From the NCBI RefSeq assembly GCF_041296385.1, contig NW_027183615.1:62001-126000 (forward strand): 64,000 nt of DNA, in the 5' to 3' direction. The translations under genes were made by a program, and so were the position numbers. The DNA is from Aphelocoma coerulescens (Eukaryota > Chordata > Aves > Passeriformes > Corvidae). Positions 44,250 to 54,854 of the stretch are shown in pieces. Each line of letters starts with the position of its first letter. The first letter of the stretch is position 1. The notes under the pieces are model-generated. The model did not search any database, was not told the origin of the DNA, and saw only the letters and a program-made list of their open reading frames with translations.

Positions 44250-47010
44250 AAATTTGGAGCCATTTCCCCCGATTTGGCGCCATTTTTGCCCCAATCCCGC
44301 CCAAACCGCCCCAAAATCCCAGAAAATCGAGGGAATTCCGGGAATTCCGGCCGCACCTGTGCACAGCCTGCACCCTGAGCAGGAATTCCAGGAATTTTCA
44401 TGGATTTGGGGCCATTTCTGGGCCATTTCCCCCTGGTTTTTGGAGCCATTTCCCCCCAATTTGGTGCCATTTTCGCCCCGATTCTGCCCAAACCGCCCCA
44501 AAATCCCGGAAAACCATGGGAATTCCGGGAATTCTGGCTGCACCTGTGCACAGCCTGCACCCTGAACAGGAATTCCAGGAATTTTCATGGATTTGGGGTT
44601 ACTTGGGGCCATTTCTGGGCCGTTTCCTCCCGATTTGGGGCCATTTCCTCCCAATTTGGCGCCGTTTTCACCCCGATTCCACCAAAACCGCCCCAAAATC
44701 CCAGAAAACCGCGGGAATTCCGGGAATTCCGGCCACACCTGTGCACAGCCTCCACCCTGAGCAGGAATTCCAGGAATTTTCATGGATTTGGGGTCGCTTG
44801 GGGCCATTTCTGGGCCGTTTCCTCCCGATTTGGCGCCATTCTCGCCCCGATCCCGCCCGAACCGCCCCAAAATCCCGGAAAACCGCGGGAATTCCGGGAA
44901 TTCCGGCTGGATCTGTTCATAGCCTGCACCCTGAACAGGAATTCCAGGAATTTTCATGGATTTGGGGTCACTTGAGGATATTTCCACCTCGTTTTGGGGC
45001 CATTTTCCCCCGATTTGGAGCCATTCCTCCCAATTTGGCGCCGTTTTCACCCCGATTCCACCAAAACCGCCCCAAAATCCCAGAAAACCGCGGGAATTCC
45101 GGGAATTCCGGCTGGATCTGTGCACAGCCTGCACCCTGAACAGGAATTCCAGGAATTTTCATGGATTTGGGGTCACTTGAGGATATTTCCACCTCGTTTT
45201 GAGGCCATTTCCTCCCAATTTGGCGCCATTCTCGCCCCGATCCCGCCCGAACCGCCGCGAAATCCCGGGAAACCGCGGGAATTCCGGGAATTCCGGCCGC
45301 ACCTGTGCACAGCCTGCACCCTGAACAGGAATTCCACGAATTTTCATGGATTTGGGGCCATTTCTGGGCCATTTCTGGGCCATTTCCCCCTCGGTTTTTG
45401 GAGCCATTTCCCCCCAATTTGGCGCCATTTTCGCCCCGATCCCGCCCAAACCGCCCCAAAATCCCGGAAAACCGCGGGAATTCCGGGAATTCCAGCTGGA
45501 TCTGTTCATAGCCTGCACCCTGAGCAGGAATTTTCATGGATTTGGGGTCACTTGAGGATATTTCCACCTCGTTTTGGGGCCATTTCCCTCCGATTTGGAG
45601 CCATTCCTCCCAATTTGGCGCCGTTTTCACACCGATTCCACCAAAACCGCCCCAAAATCCCAGAAAACCGCGGGAATTCCGGGAATTCCGGCCACACCTG
45701 TGCACAGCCTCCACCCTGAGCAGGAATTCCAGGAATTTTCATGGATTTGGGGTCACTTGGGGCCATTTCTGGGCCGTTTTCTCCCGATTTGGGGCCATTT
45801 CCTCCCAATTTGGCGCCATTTTCACCCCAATCCCACCCGAACCGCCCCAAAATCCCGGAAAACCGCGGGAATTCCGGGAATTCCGGCCGCACCTGTGCAC
45901 AGCCTGCACCCTGAACAGGAATTCCAGGAATTTTCATGGATTTGGGGCCATTTCTGGGCCATTTCCCCCTGGTTTTTGGAGCCATTTCCCCCCAATTTGG
46001 CGCCATTTTCACCCCGATTCTGCCCAAACCGCCCCAAAATCCCGGAAAACCGCGGGAATTCCGGGAATTCCGGCCGCACCTGTGCACAGCCTCCACCCTG
46101 AGCAGGAATTCCAGGAATTTTCATGGATTTGGGGCCATTTCTGGGCCATTTTCTCCCAATTTGGGGCCATTTCCTCCCAATTTGGCGCCGTTTTCACCCC
46201 AATTCCACCAAAACCGCCCCAAAATCCCAGAAAACCGCGGGAATTCCGGGAATTCCGGCCGCACCTGTGCACAGCCTCCACCCTGAGCAGGAATTCCAGG
46301 AATTTTCATGGATTTGGGGCCATTTCTGGGCCATTTTCTTCCAATTTGGGGCCATTTCCTCCCGATTTGGTGCCGTTTTCACCCCGATTCCACCAAAACC
46401 GTCCCAAAATCCCGGAAAACCGCGGGAATTCCGTGAATTCCGGCTGCACCTGTGCACAGCCTCCACCCTGAACAGGAATTCCAGGAATTTTCATGGATTT
46501 GGGGTCATGGATTTGGGGTCACTTGAGGATATTTCCACCTCGTTTTGGGGCCATTTCCTCCCGATTTGTTGCCATTTTCACCCCAATCCCGCCCGAACCG
46601 CCCCAAAATCCCGGGAAAACCGCGGGAATTCCGTGAATTCCGGCTGCACCTGTTCATAGCCTGCACCCTGAGCAGGAATTCCAGGAATTTTCATGGATTT
46701 GGGGTCACTTGAGGATATTTCCACCTCGTTTTGGGGCCATTTCCTCCCAATTTGGTGCCATTCTCGCCCCGATCCCGCCCGAACCGCCCCAAAATCCCGG
46801 AAAACCGCGGGAATTCCGGGAATTCCGGCTGGATCTGTTCATAGCCTGCACCCTGAGCAGGAATTCCAGGAATTTTCATGGATTTGGGGTCACTTGGGGC
46901 CATTTCTGGGCCGTTTTCTACCGATTTGGGGCCATTTCCTCCCAATTTGGCGCCATTTTCACCCCGATTCCACCAAAACCGCCCCAAAATCCCGGAAAAC
47001 CGCGGGAATT
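44250..47010. repeat. About 185-200-base array with about 14 copies of RING1 exon 3 3' end
   Basis: Units hold cacctgtgcacagcctgcac and cctgagcaggaattcc (degenerate exon 3 end), ggaattttcatggatttggg, ccatttcctcccaatttggc and accgccccaaaatcccggaa. Copies begin near 44355, 44541, 44737, 44911, 45116, 45301, 45500, 45697, 45892, 46078, 46262, 46447, 46648 and 46832. Some keep a GT donor (gtgcgg, gtgtgg), others have gatcc. Confidence 0.92.
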
Positions 47011-47029
47011 CCGGGAATTCCGGCCTCAC

Positions 47030-47245
47030 CGGTGCATGGCCTGCATCTTGAGCCCCTCCTCGATGCTGGAGCTCAGCGCCTGCTGGTTGTGGAGGCGGCT
47101 GAGCTTGGCCAGGACGCGATCCTGGTGCGCCTCGTACTCGTCGCGGCTCGGGTAAATCTTGGAGATGAGGGCGTCGAAATTGGGGTCGGGCCGCAGGGAA
47201 CGCTTGGAAACCAACTTCTTCCGGCACGTGGGGCACTCCTTGTTC
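47030..47245 (-). CDS. RING1: RING1 coding exon 3 (end of RING finger and basic arm)
   Basis: Completes the split Gly codon, then [20 protein letters not shown] with the last zinc ligands C84 and C87, followed by [20 protein letters not shown] and ending [10 protein letters not shown] plus two bases. It corresponds to the helical arm that packs against PCGF partners and the nucleosome. Acceptor ttcccag, donor gtgagg. Ten copies of its first 29 bases with the acceptor lie in the preceding intron, and about 14 degenerate copies of its 3' end in the following intron. Confidence 0.97.
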
Positions 47246-49380
47246 CTGGGAACAGCAGGGAAAAGTGGGAAATTTGGGTGGGGAATGGGGGGATTTGGGT
47301 GGGAAATGGGGGATGGGGAATGGGAATGGGAAATGGGGAATGGGGAATGGGGAATGGGAAATGGGAGATGAGAGTTGGGAAATGGGGAATGGAATCGGCT
47401 CCTTCCGGCACGTGGGGCACTCCTTGTTCCTGGGAACAGCAGGGAAAAGTGGGAAATTTGGGTGGGGAATGGGGGAATTTGGGTGGGAAATGGTGGGAAA
47501 TTGTGGGAAAAGTGGGAAATTTGGGTGGGAAATGGGAAATGGGAAATGGGAAATGGGAACAGGAAATGGGAAATGGGATCGGCTCCTTCCGGCACGTGGG
47601 GCACTCCTTGTTCCTGGGAACAGCAGGGAAAGTGGGAAATTTGGGTGGGGAAAGGGGGAATTTGGGTGGGAAATGGGGGATGGGGATGGGAAATGGGGGA
47701 TGGGAAATGGGGATGGGAAATGGGGAATGGGGAATGGGAAATGGGAGATGAGAGTTGGGAAATGGGGAATGGAATCGGCTCCTTCCGGCACGTGGGGCAC
47801 TCCTTGTTCCTGGGAACAGCAGGGAAAAGTGGGAAATTTGGGTGGGAAATGGGGATGGGAAATGGGGGATGGGAAATGGGGGATGGGAAATGGGGAATGG
47901 GGAATGGGGAATGGGGAATGGGGAATGGGATCGGCTCCTTCCGGCACGTGGGGCACTCCTTGTTCCTGGGAAAGGGCGGGAAAAGTGGGAAATTTGGGTG
48001 GGGAATCGGGGAATTTGGGTGGGAAATGGTGGGAAATTGTGGGAAATGGGGATGGGAAATGGGAAATGGGAACAGGAAATGGGAGATGGGAATGGGAAAT
48101 GGGAATGGGAAATGGGGGATGGGGATGGGAAATGGGAACAGGAAATGGGAAATGGGAAATGGGGGATGGGATCGGCTCCTTCCGGCACGTGGGGCACTCC
48201 TTGTTCCTGGGAACAGCAGGGAAAGTGGGAAATTTGGGTGGGGAAATGGGGGAATTTGGGTGGGAAATGGGGAATGGGAAATGGGGATGGGAAATGGGAA
48301 TGGGAAATGGGAAATGGGGAATGGGGAATGGGGGATGGGAAATGGGATCGGCTCCTTCCGGCACGTGGGGCACTCCTTGTTCCTGGGAAAGGGCAGGGAA
48401 AAGTGGGAAATTTGGGTGGGGAATGGGGGAATTTGGGGGGGAAATGGTGGGGAAAGGGGGGAATTTGGGTGGGAAATGGAGGGAAATTGTGGGAAATGGG
48501 GATGGGAAATGGGGATGGGAGATGGGGGATGGGAAATGGGGATGGGAGATGGGAAATGGGAAATGGGAAATGGGAAATGGGAAATGGGGGATGGGAAATG
48601 GGGAATGGGGGATGGGAAATGGGATCGGCTCCTTCTGGCACGTGGGGCACTCCTTGTTCCTGGGAAAGGGCGGGGAAAGTGGGAAATTTGGGTGGGAAAT
48701 GGTGGGAAAAGTGGGAAATTTGGGTGGGAAATGGTGGGAAAAGGGTGGGGAAAGGGGGGAATTTGGGTGGGAAATGGAGGGAAATTGTGGGAAATGGGGA
48801 TGGGGAATGGGGGATGGGAAATGGGGAATGGGAAATGGGGGATGGGAGATGGGAAATGGGAGATGGGATCGACTTCTTCCGGCACGTGGGGCACTCCTTG
48901 TTCCTGGGAAAGGGCGGGAAAAGGGGGAAAAGGACGGGGAAAGGGGGGAATTTGGGTGGGAAATGGGGAATGGGAAACGGGGAATGGGAAATGGGAGATG
49001 GGAAATGGGAGATGGGAAATGGGAAATGGGAAATGGGAGATGAGAGTTGGGAAATGGGGGATGGGATCGGCTCCTTCCGGCACGTGGGGCACTCCTTGTT
49101 CCTGGGAAAGGGTGGGGAAAGTGGGAAATTTGGGTGGGAAATGGTGGGAAAAGGGTGGGGAAAGGGGGGAATTTGGGTGGGAAATGGTGGGAAATTGTGG
49201 GAAATGGGAATGGGAAATGGGAAATGGGGAATGGGGGATGGGGAATGGGGAATGGGGGATGGGAAATGGGATCGGCTCCTTCCGGCACGTGGGGCACTCC
49301 TTGTTCCTGGGAACAGCAGGGAAAAGTGGGAAATTTGGGTGGGAAATGGTGGGAAATTGGGAAATGATGGGAAATAGGGA
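47246..49380. repeat. gggaaatggggat array with ten copies of the RING1 exon 3 acceptor
   Basis: Short units (gggaaatggggaatgggaaa) interrupted ten times by the first 29 bases of exon 3 with the ttcccag acceptor: ends at 47429, 47613, 47809, 47965, 48206, 48382, 48659, 48903, 49101 and 49306. On the minus strand each copy encodes [10 protein letters not shown] before running into array. Confidence 0.95.
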
Positions 49381-50819
49381 CAGGAGGTGCCCAGGAGGTG
49401 CCCAGGGGTGGCACTGACCCACTCCTGAGGGCGGTGCCGATGCCGTCGGAGCAGAAGTGGGGCAGGGACAGGAGGGACCCAGGGGTGACAATGACCCAGG
49501 TGACACCAGAAGGTGACCCAGGGGGTGACAATGACCCAGGAGGTGCCAGAGGTGCCCAGGGGTGGCACTGACCCGCTGCGGAGCGCGGTGACGATGCTGT
49601 CGGAGCAGAAGCGGGGCAGGGACAGGACGGACCCAGGGGTGACCCAGGGGTAACAATGACCCAGGGTGACACCAGAAGGTGACCCAGGGGTGACAATGAC
49701 CCAGGAGGTGCCAGAGGTGCCCAGGGGTGGCACTGACCCACTGCGGAGCGCGGTGACGATGCTGTCGGAGCAGAAGCGGGGCAGGGACAGGAGGGGGACC
49801 CAGGGGTGCCAATGACCCAGGAGGGGACAGAGGTGCCCCAGGTGACACCAGAAGGTGCCAGAGGTGACCCAGGAGGTGCCCAGGGGTGGCACTGACCCAC
49901 TCCTGAGCGCGGCAACGATGCCGTCAGAGCAGAAGCGGGGCAGGGACAGGAGGGGACCCAGGGGTGACAATGACCCAGGAGGTGCCCAGAAGGTGCCCCA
50001 GGTGACACCAGAAGGTGCCAGAGGTGACCCAGGGGGTGACAATGACCCAGGAGGTGCCCCAGGAGGTGCCCAGGGGTGGCACTGACCCGCTGCGGAGCGC
50101 GGTGCCGATGCCGTCGGAGCAGAAGCGGGGCAGGGACAGGAGGGGACAGGAGGGACCCAGGGGTGACAATGACCCAGGAGGTGCCCAGGAGGTGCCCCAG
50201 GTGACACCAGAAGGTGCCAGAGGTGACCCAGGGGGTGCCCAGGGGTGGCACTGACCCACTCCTGAGCGCGGCAACGATGCCGTCGGAGCAGAAGCGGGGC
50301 AGGGACAGGACGGGACAGGAGGGACCCAGGGGTGCCAATGACCCAGGAGGTGCCCAGAAGGTGCCCCAGGTGACACCAGGAGGTGCCAGAGGTGCCCAGG
50401 AGGTGCCCAAGGTGCCCCAGGAGGTGCCCAGGGGTGGCACTGACCCGCTGCGGAGCGCGGTGACGATGCAGTCGGAGCAGAAGCGGGGCAGGGACAGGAG
50501 GGGACCCAGGGGTGACAATGACCCAGGAGGTGCCCAGGAGGTGCCCAGGTGACACCAGGAGGTGCCAGAGGTGACCCAGGAGGTGCCCAAGGTGCCCAGG
50601 AGGTGCCCAGGGGTGGCACTGACCCGCTCCTGAGCGCGGTGCCGATGCCGTCGGAGCAGAAGCGGGGCAGGGACAGGAGGGACCCAGGGGTGACCCAGGG
50701 GTGCCAATGACCCAGGGTGACACCAGAAGGTGACCCAGGGGGTGACAATGACCCAGGGGGTGACAATGACCCAGGAGGTGCCCAAGGTGCCCCAGGAGGT
50801 GCCCAGGGGTGGCACTGAC
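49381..50819. repeat. About 165-200-base array with eight copies of RING1 exon 2 3' end
   Basis: Units contain cccaggaggtgcccaggggt, ggcactgaccc and the last 42 bases of exon 2. Copies start at 49419, 49573, 49738, 49897, 50087, 50256, 50445 and 50624. All keep the gtcagt donor; several change the CSDC zinc-ligand codon to Gly or Ser. Confidence 0.95.
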
Positions 50820-50980
50820 CCGCTGCGGAGCGCGGTGACGATGCAGTCGGAGCAGAAGCGGTGCAGACACTCCTTGGTGGTCATGGTGTTCTTGAGCATG
50901 TCCAGGCAGATGGGGCACATGAGCTCCGAGTGCAGCGAGCGCGGCGACACCGCGATCTCCGTGCCGTCCATGATGGCCTC
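50820..50980 (-). CDS. RING1: RING1 coding exon 2 (first two-thirds of the RING finger)
   Basis: Reads [20 protein letters not shown] and then [33 protein letters not shown], plus two bases of a Gly codon. It carries six of the eight zinc ligands (C48, C51, C64, H66, C69, C72) and Ile50, the residue in this family that contacts the E2. Acceptor atccccgcag, donor gtcagt. The first 37 bases are copied four times upstream of the exon (higher coordinates) and the last 42 bases eight times downstream of it. Confidence 0.97.
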
Positions 50981-50989
50981 CTGCGGGGA

Positions 50990-52030
50990 TGGGGGAGGTC
51001 AGGGACACCCTGGGGGCGTCAGGGACACCCTGGGGACATCAGGGACACCCTGGGGACACCCTGGGGACACCCCTGGGACACCCCTGAGAGCCCCAGGGCG
51101 ACACCGCGATCTCCGTGCCGTCCATGATGGCCTCCTGTGGGGATGGGGGAGGTCAGGGACACCCTGGGGACATCAGGGACACCCTGGGGACGTCAGGGAC
51201 ACCCTGGGGGCATCAAGGACACCCTGGGACATCCTGGGGACACCCCTGGGACACCCCTGGGACATCCTGGGGACACCCCGGGGACACCCCTGAGAGCCCC
51301 AGGGCGACACCGCGATCTCCGTGCCGTCCGTGATGGCCTCCTGCGGGGATGGGGGAGGTCAGGGACACCCTGGGGGCGTCAGGGACACCCTGGGGACACC
51401 CTGGGACACCCTGGGGACATCGGGGACACCCTGGGGACACCCTGGGGACATCGGGGACACCCTGGGGACACCCTGGGACACCCTGGGGACATCGGGGACA
51501 CCCTGGGACAACCTGGGGACATCAGGGACACCCCTGGGACACCCTGGGACACCCCTGAGAGCCCCAGGGCGACACCGCGATCTCCGTGCCGTCCATGATG
51601 GCCTCCTGCGGGGACAGGGGACACTGGGGGCACCCTGGGGGCATCAGGGACACCCTGGGGACACCCTGGGGACACCCTGGGGACACCCTGGGGACACCCT
51701 GGGGACGTCAGGGACACCCTGGGGACATCAGGGACACTCCTGGGACACCCTGGGGACACCCTGGGACACCCCTGAGAGCCCCAGGGTGACACCGCGATCT
51801 CCGTGCCGTCCATGATGGCCTCCTGCGGGGATGGGGGACATTGGGGACACCCTGGGGACATCAGGGACACCCTGGGGACACCCTGGGGACATCGGGGACA
51901 CCCTGGGGACACCCTGGGGACACTCTGGGGACACCCTGGGGACACCCAGGGGACATCGGGGACACCCTGGGACACCCTGGGACACCCTGGGGACATTTTG
52001 GGACACCCTGGGGACATCAGGGACACCCCC
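50990..52030. repeat. ggggacaccct array with four copies of the RING1 exon 2 acceptor
   Basis: 11-base units (gggacaccctg, gggacatcagg). Four copies of the first 37 bases of exon 2 with the gcag acceptor lie at 51098-51134, 51304-51340, 51569-51605 and 51786-51822, spaced about 206-265 bases. Confidence 0.95.
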
Positions 52031-52074
52031 CCACCCAATTTTGGGGTGTCCCTAATCCTCGTCGTTCCCCCCCC

Positions 52075-54365
52075 CCCCCCGCTTTGCCCCCAATTTCGGG
52101 GTCTCCACCCCAAATTTTGGGGTTTCTTCCCCAATTTCGGGGTTTTCCCCCCCCCAAATTTCCCCCTCTCATTTCAAGGTTCCGCCAAATTTTGGGGTTC
52201 CCCCCCCCCCACCCCCAAATTTCGGGTTTTTCCCCCCAATTCTGACCCCCAAATTCCACGTTTCCTCCCCAAATTTTGGGGGTTTTCCCCCCAAATTTCA
52301 CCTTTTCCCCCCAATTTCATGTTTCCCCCCCCCAATTTTCAACCGTTTCTCCCCAAATTTCGGCTTTTTCCCCCCCAAATTTCAGCTTTTTCCCTCAATT
52401 CCCACCCAAATTTCAGCCTTTTTTCCCCAAATTTTGCCTTTCCTCCCCCCCAAATTTTGGCCTTTCCCCCCCAATTTCACATTTTCCCCCCCAAATTTTA
52501 GGTTTTCGCCCCCAATTCCAACCCCAAATTTTGCCTTTTTCCCTCAATTCCGACCCCCAAATTTCAGCCTTTTCCCCCCAAATTTCGGCCGTTTCTCCCC
52601 AAACTTCGGCCTTTCCCCCCCAATTCTGACCCCAAATTTCAGCCTTTTCTCCCCAAATTTCAGCTTTTTCCCTCAATTCCCACCCCAAATTCCACGTTTT
52701 CCCCCCCAAATTTTGTCCTTTTCCCCCCCAAATTTCAGACCTTTCCTCGCCAAATTTCGGCCTTTTCCCCCCAATTCTGATCCCAAATTTCACGTTCTCC
52801 CCCCCAAATTTCAGCATTTTTTTCCCCAAATTTCGGCCGTTTTCCCTCAATTCTCCCCCAAATTTCGGCCTCTTCCCCCCAATTCTGACCCAAAATTTCA
52901 GCTTTTTCCCCCAAATTTCAGCCTTTTCACTTCCCCCCCCAAATTTCAGCCTTTTCTCCCCAAATTTCAGCCTTTTTTCCCCCTAAATTCTCACCCCAAA
53001 TTTCAACCTTTCCCCCCAAATTTCAGCCTTTTCTCCCCAAATTTTGTCCTTTTCTCCCCAAACCCCTCCTTTTCTCCCCAAACCCCCCTTTTTTGCCCAA
53101 ATCCCCCCTTTTTTGCCCCAAATCTCGGTACCTGCGGGGTTCCCTGCAGCTCGTACAGGCTCAGCTCCCACCTCTGGTCCCCCCCAAAATCCCCCCTTTT
53201 CCCCCCAAATTTTGTCCTTTTCTCCCCAAATTTCGCTTTTTCCCCCCAATTTCACGTTCCCCACCCCCAAATTTCGGCCTTTTCCCCCAAATTCTGACCC
53301 CAAATTTCGGCCTTTTCCCCCAAATTTCGCCTCATTCCCTCAATTCCCCCCAAATTTCAACCGTTTCTCCCCAAATTTCAGCTTTTCCCCCCAATTCCCA
53401 CCCCAAATTTTACCTTTTTCCCCCCAAATTTTGGCCTTTTCCCCCCCAAAATTCTGGCCTTTTTTCCCCAAATTTCCGCCTTTTTCCCTCAATTTCCCCC
53501 CAAATTTCGGCCCCTTCCCCCCAATTCTGACCCAGAATTTCAGGTTTTCCCCCCAAATTTCGGCCTTTTCACTTCCCCCCCCCAAATTTCAGCCTTTTCT
53601 CCCCAAATTTCAGCTTTTTCCCTTAATTCCCACCCCAAATTTCACGTTCTCCCCCCCCAAATTTTGTCTTTTTCTCCCCAAATTTCAGCCTTTTTTCCCC
53701 AAATTTTGGCTTTCTCCCCCAATTCTCACCCCAAATTTCAGCTTTCCCCCCAAATTTCGCCTCTTTCTCTCAATTCCCCCCAAATTTCAGCCTTTTCTCC
53801 CCAAATTTCAGCCTTTTTCCCCCTAAATCCGAGCCCCAAATTTCAACCTTTCCCCCCAAATTTCAGCCTTTTCTCCCCAAATTTTGTCCTTTTCCCCCCA
53901 AATTTTGTCCTTTTCTCCCCAAACCCCTCCTTTTTCACCCCAACCCCCCTTTTTTGCCCAAATCCCCCCTTTTTTGCCCCAAATCCCGGTACCTGCGGGG
54001 TTCCCTGCAGCTCGTACAGGCTCAGCTCCCACCTCTTTTCCCCCCCAAATCCCCCCTTTTTTCCCCCCCAAATTTTACCTTTTTCCCCCCAAATTTTGTC
54101 CTTTTCTCCCCAAACCCCTCCTTTTTCACCCCAACCCCCCTTTTTTGCCCAAATCCCCCCTTTTTTGCCCCAAATCTCGGTACCTGCGGGGTTCGGTGCA
54201 GCTCGTACAGGCTCAGCTCCCACCTCTTTTCCCCCCCAAATCCCCCCTTTTCCCCCGCTTTTCTCCCCCTAAATCCCCCCAAATTTTGTCCTTTTCTCCC
54301 CAAACCCCTCCTTTTTCACCCCAACCCCCCTTTTTTGCCCAAATCCCCCCTTTTTTGCCCCAAAT
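52075..54365. repeat. ccccccaaatttcagccttt array with three copies of RING1 exon 1 3' end
   Basis: Units of 17-20 bases, pyrimidine-rich with caaatttcggcc cores. The last 40 bases of exon 1 plus the gtaccg donor recur at 54184-54223, 53993-54032 and 53132-53171. Confidence 0.94.
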
Positions 54366-54373
54366 CCCGGTAC

Positions 54374-54451
54374 CTGCGGCGTTCGGTGCAGCTCGTACAG
54401 GCTCAGCTCCCACGTCTTGCTGGCGCTCTGGGCGCTCGCGGGGGCGGCCAT
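54374..54451 (-). CDS. RING1: RING1 coding exon 1 (start codon)
   Basis: ATG at 54451-54449 opens [20 protein letters not shown] and the exon ends LHRTPQ with donor gtaccg, phase 0. It matches mammalian RING1 [20 protein letters not shown]. The start sits in a good Kozak context (gccATGG). On the minus strand a cccccagcag acceptor lies just before the ATG, so the ATG exon probably has a spliced 5' leader. The last 40 bases of the exon recur three times in the intron. Confidence 0.96.
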
Positions 54452-54679
54452 GGCGCTGCTGGGGGAGGGGGGGACTCCGCTCACTTCACCACCCCCAAAA
54501 CCCGCCCAAAACCTCCCCCAAACCCCCCCAAAACCCCCAAAATCCTTCCCGCCACCCCCAAAACCCTCCCCGGTTCCCCAAAAGCGCTGCCGGGAACCCC
54601 AAAATCCTCCCGGGACACCCCAAAATTCGCTCCCCCCCCCCCCCCCCCCAATCGTCCGTCTCCTTTCCCGGTCCCTCAC

Positions 54680-54840
54680 CCGCGCCCGCCGCCGCTGCTT
54701 CCGGGTGGCGCCGGGTGGTGACGTCACGGAGGGGGCGGCCAATGAGAGCGCGGATGGGTTGGACCAATGGGAGGTGAGGTGGGCGGGGTTATTGCCTTAT
54801 ATGGAAAAAATGGGCGGGGTTAAGGGAAGGGGCGGGGCTA
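54680..54840 (-). promoter_or_regulatory. RING1 promoter and first noncoding exon region
   Basis: A CpG-rich, mostly non-repetitive stretch. Visible motifs: ETS-type cttccggg at 54698-54705, a perfect CRE tgacgtca at 54719-54726, CCAAT at 54739-54743 and 54764-54768, GC boxes at 54731-54738, 54781-54788, 54812-54818 and 54829-54838, and a CArG box ccttatatgg at 54795-54804. On the minus strand a gcg|gtgagg donor at 54680/54679 and a cccccag acceptor at 54461-54459 would define a 5'UTR intron of about 220 bases. The transcription start is inferred, near 54700-54720. Confidence 0.65.
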
Positions 54841-54854
54841 AAGGGGAGGGAGGG

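Larger units (their letters stand above)
33195..54720 (-). other. RING1: RING1 gene body (complete)
   Basis: Six coding exons on the minus strand join in phase to a 359-residue protein; human RING1 is 406 residues. RING1 (RING1A) is the catalytic E3 subunit of Polycomb repressive complex 1, which monoubiquitinates histone H2A in the nucleus. The order is an N-terminal helix and RING finger (zinc ligands C48, C51, C64, H66, C69, C72, C84, C87), a basic arm ([12 protein letters not shown]), a short Gly/Pro/Glu/Ala linker with an SRKRSR basic patch near residues 206-211, and a C-terminal RAWUL domain from about residue 248. The linker is shorter than the mammalian one. Introns are filled with tandem arrays. 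Confidence 0.95.
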
